Shown: piece after piece, positions 55,869-64,000 of the stretch | Numbering within the stretch: the first letter of the stretch is position 1 | Layout of the letters: every line of letters starts with the position of its first letter | Assembly (NCBI GenBank): GCA_033032175.1 | Contig: CM065313.1 | Coordinates: 18,453,327-18,517,326, forward strand | DNA: 64,000 nt | DNA from: Saturnia japonica | Lineage: Eukaryota > Arthropoda > Insecta > Lepidoptera > Saturniidae | Direction: 5' to 3' | Translations under genes and position numbers: made by a program | Notes under the pieces: generated by a model | Told to the model about the DNA's origin: nothing | Seen by the model: only the letters and a program-made list of their open reading frames with translations | Database searches by the model: none

Positions 55869-56898
55869 TATAAAGACAGTATGATAAGTCCATCTTACAA
55901 AAAACTTTCAGCTGCAAGCTTTAAAAAAGTATAAATACGCCAACTTGTTCGCTAACGCTTTTGCAGTCTATGTAATATTTTTATAGCATTAATTGGATTT
56001 AAGGGGCAAATAAGGCTATATGACAATAGTATTCACTTAATTTATTGAGAGTTTTAGACACATTACACTATTCACACATTAAGAGACACCATATTGGAGT
56101 ACACGACCACAGACAACAGACTAACTCTATAGTTATCTTTAAAAAGTATTGTTGCATTATTGCCAACAGCATTTAATTTAAAAAAGTAGCGAAATTAGAC
56201 ATTCATTTTCTACTAGATTGTTGAGCTTTTGATCAGGTTTGGCTGGAGCTCGACAAATTTGATCTCTTGCATTTAAAGCTTAATAAAATAATGCTTAACT
56301 GATGTCCAGTGGTCTTGTCCGGTAAACTGTGGCCCACACTTTTCTTAGTGTTAGAAATAGGTAAAATCTCAAAAATGAGAGAGTAATGTGAATAAGAGAA
56401 AAATCAAAAACTAATCTAAATATAAATTCCCAATTAATGTCTTTAATTCGATTTGATGTTAATACGCTAAAGCGAAAGGTAAATAATATTCTATAACTTC
56501 TATTACATAATATATTGTTTCATTATATTTATACATTTGCGAAGGATGAAATTAGAGTAAAAAAAAGTACTATTCAAGTACATTCAAGAAATCATCATCT
56601 TCTTCTTCTACATAAAAATCGGTGTTTGTATGTATGTGATCCTATGGAGTCCAAAAAGGCTGGTGCGAATTTTATTAAATATTCAAAAAATCTTCATATT
56701 AGGTAAGCAGGTGATCCTGTAAAACTTGATAGCAATTAGATCAATATTCCGAATGAATTCCAAAACGGGCGGGTTTGGTAATTGAATAATAAAATTAACA
56801 GCAATTAAATTAAAAAGCATGTCGCACAAGCTAGCCAGTGAATAGACCGCCTTAGCTTACGTAACTCGAGAAAGGGCGCGAACACACTGCGCGGCACA
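55869..56898. other. No gene seen between the two duplications
   Basis: AT-rich spacer with no recognised repeat, ending in a small GC-rich patch (GGGCGCGAACACACTGCGCG) just before unit C. Confidence 0.4.
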
Positions 56899-57224
56899 AT
56901 TAAAACTTGTCTCATTAATAACGAGAGATTTGGGTTGACTCCTCCGAGAGTGGAAGCTTACGAAATGATATATTTGTATTTGGGAACAAGTTTTTGTATT
57001 ACACAAAGTGGTCTTTCTGAGTAAGTTTCGACAGATGGAAACACCTTGTGTAGCCTAAACATAACCACTCGTCATTACAATAAAATTATTTGTATATTTT
57101 TGTACAGTTTACATATTAATTGACTCGTATGGTTATTTTCTTATATAATAGAAACGTGTAGTTTACACAATTACGCCAATGTCGCGTGGATATAATATTC
57201 TTTTATCTTCACAGTTCAAACAAC

Positions 57225-57430
57225 GCTAACAAGATGGCAGGTCTCTTGTTAAAACTGCTCCGGGATTATTTTTTTGTTGTAACTTAAGCTTCATGCTTCC
57301 AGTTATTATTGAATTCATTTAATATCATGAAAAATTCCATCAATATTACATAGGGACAAATAACGTAAGTTTTGTGAGAATTAAAATAAAAGCCACAATA
57401 CAACAGATCAAGATCCCACAAAAACTCTGA
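57225..57430 (+). repeat. Dispersed repeat family Y, copy 3 (unit C)
   Basis: AACAAGATGGCAGGTCTCTT, TCAATATTACATAGGGACAA, AAAAGCCACAATACAACAG and CAAGATCCCACAAAAAC align with 24062-24290, more diverged. Unit D has the same at 59945-60150. Confidence 0.5.
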
Positions 57431-57810
57431 TCGTTTGGTCGATAATGAATTAATAAATCAATGAGTAAATGCACCAAAGATAGCATAAAAACCTTCTCCA
57501 TGAAAAAATACAAACACTCAAGTCAGTTTTGGAGTTTATCAAGCTCATATAGTACACAATTCATTTTTATTTAAATTAGACTGTAAGACAATTATTGATT
57601 TTTATTAAATAGTAAACTTAAAACGATAGTATGACATTTATGTAATATGACAAGCAGTACTAACGGGTCGATGTATTTCCTGCGCCCACTCTCCTTTCAC
57701 CCCGAAGATGAGAGTAATTTATTTAATGAGCGTACCAGCCCTCGCCGTTGATACTTTCCTCGGGATTTACACTGGCTCTACTTTATTGGGTGAAGATTTT
57801 TATTTATTTA

Positions 57811-58250
57811 CTAGCTGTTGGGCGCGGATTCGTTCACGAAAAACGCTTGTGAGTTTCTACGAGATTTACGTCTTTTATTTTTCTTATTGTACTTTTTATT
57901 GCAACTTAGCTGCTATGAAAAAGCGAAATAATATTAATCTTGACATTGGCGACCTATTAATCTGCGAACATAAAGGAACGGTCGGTAAACTAAATTAAAT
58001 ACATTCATTTGTTGAAACACCTCGCGCGCCATCTATTGTTGGTTGGTAGTATTATGACAAAAATCTTTGCTGCCGTATTGCGATAGTGTGTATATCAGTA
58101 CATTATACTAGCTGTGCCCCAAGGTTTCACCCGTGTTAAAATTTTGAATATGATTTTCGTTCTTAGTGAGTATCTATATGGCGAAAGCAATAATTATCTT
58201 TACTAAATTTTTAATCAATCGGACCTATACATACTTCACAAATGACTAAA
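57811..58250 (-). mobile_element. Two Helitron-type 3' ends in unit C
   Basis: Minus-strand 3' termini, GCGCCCAACAGCTAG|T (CTAG 57811-57814) and TTGGGGCACAGCTAG|T (CTAG 58108-58111), the latter preceded by CACGGGTGAAACC. The 5' ends are not resolved, so the interval is only indicative. Repeated in unit D at 60532 and 60829. Confidence 0.45.
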
Positions 58251-58519
58251 ACCTTTCAAAATTATATACAACGTCAAAACACGTGATGTGAAAGTTTTAC
58301 CTTTCCTTTATTTTTTAACTGGTCATATTACACAAAATGTAACTAAGCAACTGTGCACCAACTAAACTGTGATTTTTTTTGTTCAGTAGGTATAAAGAGT
58401 TTCTTACATCAAAGAACACCTTTTTAATTCCCATGAAAAATTTTTTTTTTTTACATAGCACATTGCATGCGCAACGACAAAATGCTTAGGTAATAATATA
58501 ATAGAACATATTTTAAATA

Positions 58520-59050
58520 CTAACTGTGTCCACGTGGCATAATATTTCGTAAATGGAAAACTGCAACTAAAAAAACTTCACCTCACCTCAATCTCAACCT
58601 ATATGGTATTTGACCCGTATACGCTTTGATACTACTCAACTTAAATAATTTTAAACGTTAACTGATATCACAGATTAACAATCGTAACGATATTAGGTAT
58701 TTAAAATATATAAAGACTGACTGCTATGCTCGAAGCCCTGGGTTCGATTCCCAGGTCGAACAAAGTGTTATTGTGGTTTTCTCTGAAATTCTCAGTAGCA
58801 GCTCAGAGTATGGCTTTGTACCCGATTAATAGCAATGGGCTCATCCCCTATTACATGGGGCCCCTAAAAACACCCGGTGAACTATAGTTATGCATTAGTA
58901 CACCTGTACTTAACTCTCCAGGGAATACAGGCATGATGGCATAAGACATACAAAAACGTTAAGTTTTGCAACCCTTCAGAAAGGCTAAGTTTATTCAATA
59001 ACTTTATTTATATAAACCGTTATTTTCCAGTGAATATTAATTGCGTATAA
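58520..59050 (-). mobile_element. Composite Helitron carrying a SINE, copy 2 (unit C)
   Basis: Left part TGTCCACGTGGCATAATATT, CAATCTCAACCTATATGGTA and TTTGACCCGTATACGCTTTG matches 14970-15080. Then the SINE (58721-58945). Then CAAAAACGTTAAGTTTTGC and TTATATAAACCGTTATTTTC, matching 15400-15475. The Helitron 3' end is decayed (CTAA). Confidence 0.6.
58721..58945 (+). mobile_element. SINE nested in the composite, unit C
   Basis: B box GTTCGATTC at 58742-58750, then ATTCTCAGTAGCAGCTCAGA, CCGATTAATAGCAATGGGCT, TATTACATGGGGCC and GGAATACAGGCATGATGGCA. The A box half is absent, as in the 15161 copy. Confidence 0.75.
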
Positions 59051-59621
59051 ACACCATACATCGTATCGCATGAATCGTAGAAATATAAATTAAATAGATA
59101 TTCTTTTTATTTAAAAATAATATTAAAATCTATCTAAAAATAATAATAAAAGCCTATTCTTAAATTAATAATAAAGGTGATTACAGAAAATATACTAAGC
59201 GAGATAATAAATCAAACCAATTTTGTGATAATTTAAACCAAGCCGTACAACGCCATATATGATTACTCTTGGAAAATAATAAGTAATAATAATAATAATA
59301 GTACTTAAGTTCCCGTTTATTGATTTTACTGAAAATTATGTAATGTAAAGATAATGTAATTTGGCATTTGTTCACTTCATTTACGTAGATATTTGAAATA
59401 TATTGCAGAGTTACATAGTACACATACATTACAATACACATACCGTAACCTAAACGCAATTAGAGACCGTACAAATGTGAATACGTGTAAAAATGCATCC
59501 TAATCGTACATTCAGACTATAATCTACAATCATAAGGAATTTCTTTAAATACAGTCTAGTAATTTTGCTGTGAATAGACAGCATAGCTCATAAATTAAAG
59601 GGAAAACTGTCGAAGTGTGTC

Positions 59622-62334
59622 ATTAAAACTTGATCTCCATTAATACGAGAGATTTGGGTTGACTCCTCCGAGAGTGGAAGCTTACGAAATGATATATTTG
59701 TATTTGGGAACAAGTTTTTGTATTACACAAAGTGGTCTTTCTGAGTAAGTTTCGACAGATGGAAACACCTTGTGTAGCCTAAACATAACCACTCGTCATT
59801 ACAATAAAATTATTTGTATATTTTTGTACAGTTTACATATTAATTGACCGTATGGTTATTTTCTTATATAATAGAAACGTGTAGTTTACACAATTACGCC
59901 AATGTCGCGTGGATATAATATTCTTTTATCTTCACAGTTCAAACAACGCTAACAAGATGGCAGGTCTCTTGTTAAAACTGCTCCGGGATTATTTTTTTGT
60001 TGTAACTTAAGCTTCATGCTTCCAGTTATTATTGAATTCATTTAATATCATGAAAAATTCCATCAATATTACATAGGGACAAATAACGTAAGTTTTGTGA
60101 GAATTAAAATAAAAGCCACAATACAACAGATCAAGATCCCACAAAAACTCTGATCGTTTGGTCGATAATGAATTAATAAATCAATGAGTAAATGCACCAA
60201 AGATAGCATAAAAACCTTCTCCATGAAAAAATACAAACACTCAAGTCAGTTTTGGAGTTTATCAAGCTCATATAGTACACAATTCATTTTTATTTAAATT
60301 AGACTGTAAGACAATTATTGATTTTTATTAAATAGTAAACTTAAAACGATAGTATGACATTTATGTAATATGACAAGCAGTACTAACGGGTCGATGTATT
60401 TCCTGCGCCCACTTCCTTTCACCCCGAAGATGAGAGTAATTTATTTAATGAGCGTACCAGCCCTCGCCGTTGATACTTTCCTCGGGATTTACACTGGCTC
60501 TACTTTATTGGGTGAAGATTTTTATTATTTACTAGCTGTTGGGCGCGGATTCGTTCACGAAAAACGCTTGTGAGTTTCTACGAGATTTACGTCTTTTATT
60601 TTTCTTATTGTACTTTTTATTGCAACTTAGCTGCTATGAAAAAGCGAAATAATATTAATCTTGACATTGGCGACCTATTAATCTGCGAACATAAAGGAAC
60701 GGTCGGTAAACTAAATTAAATACATTCATTTGTTGAAACACCTCGCGCGCCATCTATTGTTGGTTGGTAGTATTATGACAAAAATCTTTGCTGCCGTATT
60801 GCGATAGTGTGTATATCAGTACATTATACTAGCTGTGCCCCAAGGTTTCACCCGTGTTAAAATTTTGAATATGATTTTCGTTCTTAGTGAGTATCTATAT
60901 GGCGAAAGCAATAATTATCTTTACTAAATTTTTAATCAATCGGACCTATACATACTTCACAAATGACTAAAACCTTTCAAAATTATATACAACGTCAAAA
61001 CACGTGATGTGAAAGTTTTACCTTTCCTTTATTTTTTAACTGGTCATATTACACAAAATGTAACTAAGCAACTGTGCACCAACTAAACTGTGATTTTTTT
61101 TGTTCAGTAGGTATAAAGAGTTTCTTACATCAAAGAACACCTTTTTAATTCCCATGAAAAATTTTTTTTTTTTTACATAGCACATTGCATGCGCAACGAC
61201 AAAATGCTTAGGTAATATATAATAGAACATATTTTAAATACTAACTGTGTCCACGTGGCATAATATTTCGTAAATGGAAAACTGCAACTAAAAAAACTTC
61301 ACCTCACCTCAATCTCAACCTATATGGTATTTGACCCGTATACGCTTTGATACTACTCAACTTAAATAATTTTAAACGTTAACTGATATCACAGATTAAC
61401 AATCGTAACGATATTAGGTATTTAAAATATATAAAGACTGACTGCTATGCTCGAAGCCCTGGGTTCGATTCCCAGGTCGAACAAAGTGTTATTGTGGTTT
61501 TCTCTGAAATTCTCAGTAGCAGCTCAGAGTATGGCTTTGTACCCGATTAATAGCAATGGGCTCATCCCCTATTACATGGGGCCCCTAAAAACACCCGGTG
61601 AACTATAGTTATGCATTAGTACACCTGTACTTAACTCTCCAGGGAATACAGGCATGATGGCATAAGACATACAAAAACGTTAAGTTTTGCAACCCTTCAG
61701 AAAGGCTAAGTTTATTCAATAACTTTATTTATATAAACCGTTATTTTCCAGTGAATATTAATTGCGTATAAACACCATACATCGTATCGCATGAATCGTA
61801 GAAATATAAATTAAATAGATATTCTTTTTATTTAAAAATAATATTAAAATCTATCTAAAAATAATAATAAAAGCCTATTCTTAAATTAATAATAAAGGTG
61901 ATTACAGAAAATATACTAAGCGAGATAATAAATCAAACCAATTTTGTGATAATTTAAACCAAGCCGTACAACGCCATATATGATTACTCTTGGAAAATAA
62001 TAAGTAATAATAATAATAATAGTACTTAAGTTCCCGTTTATTGATTTTACTGAAAATTATGTAATGTAAAGATAATGTAATTTGGCATTTGTTCACTTCA
62101 TTTACGTAGATATTTGAAATATATTGCAGAGTTACATAGTACACATACATTACAATACACATACCGTAACCTAAACGCAATTAGAGACCGTACAAATGTG
62201 AATACGTGTAAAAATGCATCCTAATCGTACATTCAGACTATAATCTACAATCATAAGGAATTTCTTTAAATACAGTCTAGTAATTTTGTGTGATAGACAG
62301 ATAGCCATAAATTAAAAAAACTGTCGAAGTGTGT
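59622..62334 (+). repeat. Tandem duplication unit D (2713 bp)
   Basis: Near-identical copy of unit C in direct orientation, following it after one base. Its right end carries small deletions relative to C (GTGTGATAGACAGATAGCC against GCTGTGAATAGACAGCATAG). It contains the same repeats, including family Y (59945-60150), the composite (61239-61770) and its SINE (61442-61665). Confidence 0.93.
61239..61770 (-). mobile_element. Composite Helitron carrying a SINE, copy 3 (unit D)
   Basis: Unit D counterpart of 58520-59050, with the SINE at 61442-61665 (plus strand). It is not an independent insertion; it arose with the tandem duplication. Confidence 0.6.
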
Positions 62335-62839
62335 TCTGTAAATGATTCCATATCCCCGTATTATTTTTTCTCAAATATTTTCAACGTACAGATTTCGACT
62401 CTTTACTCTTTTTATATGTATAGATTTAAACTTTTTTTTCAATAGTAACTATTTATTGTTCCATATGTTACTTTGTAAAAATAAAATAGTAAAAATTACA
62501 CATTACATATAAAACGCTATTGAATAGTTTAGGCGTGTAATTTCTCACCCGATACCCAGGACGACGTTTCAGACCTTTTCATCGGTTTTTACAAACCATG
62601 AACCCGATACGATATCTCATTGGCAAATTTAGCGTAAACCATCAAACAGTTGCGGCTATTCGCGTTAATTATAGCGCATTTGAAACTGAATTTAATCATA
62701 CGATTAATTTTTAAATGGATGTTGTTCTAGAAGGTTCGCGTAATATTTGCTGGGCCATTAATTCAATCCATCACGAATCAATCCCTCTTGAAGCTATTGC
62801 TGCGATACACAGTAATTATTCTAATAACAAACAGAAGAG
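62335..62839. other. No gene seen
   Basis: AT-rich up to about 62700, then rising GC. Nothing recognised. Confidence 0.4.
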
Positions 62840-63240
62840 ACTCACCTCGTTAGGAGCGGGCGGTGACCTTGACCTTGCCCCGTCGACCTGGACTGCAGAT
62901 TGTGAAGTATGCGTGTGTAGAGTGAACCGTGTGTAAATGTGTGTACAGCCTCAAACCCCGCAGAACACTATCACGCAAGCAGTCTGTTCATTAAAACCCT
63001 CCTGGGACACCAACTCAAAGTTATATAATGCAAAAACTTCAACTACCGTAAATCACATATATCTCAGAGCTAGCCGAACGTCCGGAATGACGTAGCGCGT
63101 ACAAAACAAACAAGCGCGAGTTCCCGGCCAAAGCACGAAGTAGACCAGCCTACGTGCCAGCAGAGCTAGTGGGGCGGGGTGGCGTAGCGCCTACGCAGAA
63201 CGATTGCACCTGCCATTAGCCCGCCTATCACATGCCTTCC
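62840..63240 (-). promoter_or_regulatory. GC-rich island, possible minus-strand first exon and promoter
   Basis: GC content is clearly higher than in the flanks. On the minus strand ACGAG|GTGAGT at 62850-62840 is a good splice donor. The sequence before it is open in one frame for about 40 codons, or could be 5'UTR. TGACCTTGACCTTG at 62864-62877 contains, in reverse, two abutting AGGTCA half-sites and TCAAGGTCA, the extended half-site bound by FTZ-F1/ERR-type nuclear receptors. GGGGCGGGG at about 63172-63180 resembles a GC box. No protein homology is recognised, so a host first exon is a hypothesis only. Confidence 0.25.
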
Positions 63241-63369
63241 CGCGATCTCACCATCTCACAATACGAGCTATTGTACATTTCCAACAGATGTTAATTTATG
63301 AATTTTACAGTGTCATACATTATCTTAGTATTTGTAAAATTATTATTATACTTAGAAACAAGTCTTTAG

Positions 63370-63480
63370 TGACAGAAAATGTCATGATGAAACTATGGCA
63401 TGGTGTTAGGGTATTTTCTAATGAACTTAAAGCTAGCTACCACCTTCAAATTGTAAATATATCGCCAAGAACCTGCAAGC
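63370..63480 (+). mobile_element. SINE-like repeat, second family, copy 7 (fragment)
   Basis: GTCATGATGAAACTATGGCA, TATTTTCTAATGAACTTAAA, TAGCTACCACCTTCAAATTG and CGCCAAGAACC follow the order of 26745-26835. Confidence 0.45.
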
Positions 63481-63535
63481 AAAATATGACTTAACACCAA
63501 CTTTTCCTAGAGTAACGTAAAGAGGTGTTTATGCA

Positions 63536-63620
63536 GGCTGGCATGACAGCAGCGACCGCCGCTGGATTTCCGATCTTTCGATGGTCACCTTTGTGTTATG
63601 ATTGTATTTTGCTTGTCATC
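63536..63620 (+). repeat. Dispersed repeat family U, copy 2
   Basis: Matches 8948-9035: TGACAGCAGCGACCGCCG, GATCTTTCGATGGTCACC, GTTATGATTGTATTTTGCTT. Confidence 0.45.
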
Positions 63621-63697
63621 CGGAACTGTACCTTCAATTTGGAAAGCTAGTATAAAAAAAGTAAGTCAATTATAGATAAACGCCAAACTTTTAAATA

Positions 63698-64000
63698 CAG
63701 GGTAGGCCAGAAAGGAGTACGATTTTAAAAACATTCTTGCGTTTGAACCTTATGAGCGAGGGCTGCGCGGGTAATGGGGATGAGAAGCTCGGTACTTGAA
63801 AATTTAGTTGCGATGGATCGCTTCTCCGGAGCGCAGCGTGCATTCTGCGTTAAACATTACTATAAAAATGGCGATTCGAGCGCTATTGTTCGACGTTTAT
63901 TTCGGCGTGAGCTTGGATTACAAGACGTAAATCAGTGTCCGAAGGAAAGTGTAATTCGATCGTGGGTCAGAAAGTTCGAAGCTTCTGGATCGACTCTCAA
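63698..64000 (+). mobile_element. Second mariner-type element, cut by window end
   Basis: Begins after TA (63696-63697) with CAGGGTAGGCCAGAAAGGAG, clearly related to the outer inverted repeat of the 49441 element (shared CCAGAAAGG core and similar spacing). A transposase reading frame starts 115 bp inside. Only the left end is in the window. Confidence 0.75.
63813..64000 (+). CDS. Mariner-type transposase, N-terminal 62 residues, partial
   Basis: Open from ATG at 63813 to the window edge. It starts MDRFSGAQRAFCVKHYYKNG and includes SVIRSWVRKFEASGST. It aligns residue for residue with the N-terminal helix-turn-helix of the 49548-50627 transposase (SG-x-RAFCV-x-x-YY-x-NGDS; IR-x-W-x-R-x-F). 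It is diverged enough to be another subfamily. The catalytic domain lies outside, so completeness is unknown. Confidence 0.8.
   Translation, partial: MDRFSGAQRAFCVKHYYKNGDSSAIVRRLFRRELGLQDVNQCPKESVIRSWVRKFEASGSTL

Larger units (their letters stand above)
56899..59620 (+). repeat. Tandem duplication unit C (2722 bp)
   Basis: Begins ATTAAAACTTG and ends CTGTCGAAGTGTGT. The same ends bound 59622-62334, one base further on. Copies appear almost identical. Differences I found are mostly single-base or few-base indels (for example ACTCGTATGG against ACCGTATGG, TTTATTTATTTAC against TTTATTATTTAC), concentrated near both ends. Contents: family Y repeat, Helitron-type ends, composite Helitron/SINE. 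No gene. Confidence 0.93.

Noticed and set aside
57708..57998. 96-codon frame in unit C
   Set aside because: It is frameshifted in unit D by a one-base indel and crosses a Helitron-type end, so it is not a gene.
59181..59459. 92-codon frame identical in units C and D
   Set aside because: Identity is explained by the recent tandem copy. The peptide is low-complexity (runs of Tyr) with no motif.
1..64000. Host protein-coding genes
   Set aside because: No frame outside the transposons shows a known domain, conserved motif or splice-consistent exon chain. Most open frames of 60-100 codons are AT-driven or lie inside repeats.
1..64000. CRISPR array, bacterial operon or phage
   Set aside because: No regular direct repeats with spacers, no Shine-Dalgarno-linked gene chains and no dense coding. 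All signals are eukaryotic transposons.

Overview
This is AT-rich eukaryotic nuclear DNA with no convincing host protein-coding gene. It is almost certainly from an insect and most likely a lepidopteran (inference). The reasons are many short Helitron-like elements ending CTAG|T, tRNA-derived SINEs with Pol III boxes, decayed RTE and other LINE 3' ends, an I/R1-type LINE with RNase H, mariner elements with a DD41D spacing, and a PIF/Harbinger remnant. I recognise these from general knowledge of insect repeats; no search was run.

Layout. 1-36.6 kb is a mosaic of old fragments: a MITE with long inverted repeats (617-898, second copy 42004-42213), Helitrons with A|TC...CTAG|T ends (for example 9492-9845, 19403-19713, 24401-24908, 35780-36131), SINEs, 5'-truncated LINE ends (3165-4082, 7306-7590, 30835-30965, 33572-33745) and several unnamed dispersed families, separated by AT-rich DNA in which I see nothing. 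36.64-41.77 kb, minus strand, is a nearly full-length but dead LINE: gag with zinc knuckles, AP endonuclease, reverse transcriptase, RNase H and a terminal Cys/His motif, broken by several stops and frameshifts.

42.2-55.9 kb is a head-to-tail tandem duplication of a unit of about 6.2 kb (A 42224-48413, B 48414-55868). Both copies carry a SINE, a PIF/Harbinger derivative with a MADF-like fragment, and a Helitron. Copy B alone carries a 1303-bp mariner (49441-50743) with perfect 30-bp inverted repeats, TA target duplication and an uninterrupted 359-codon transposase. The matching position in copy A (43249-43250) is the exact empty site.

56.9-62.3 kb is a second tandem duplication of about 2.7 kb (C 56899-59620, D 59622-62334), nearly identical and differing mainly by tiny indels. 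62.8-63.25 kb is a GC-rich island with a splice-donor-like site and nuclear-receptor half-sites, the only place where host regulation or a first exon looks possible. The window ends inside another mariner-type element (63698 onward).

The genes do not form a pathway: nearly everything is transposon-derived. The most interesting objects are the apparently intact mariner with its internal empty-site control, the two adjacent tandem duplications (real, or assembly haplotype duplicates), and a Helitron-like element that carries a SINE as passenger in three copies.
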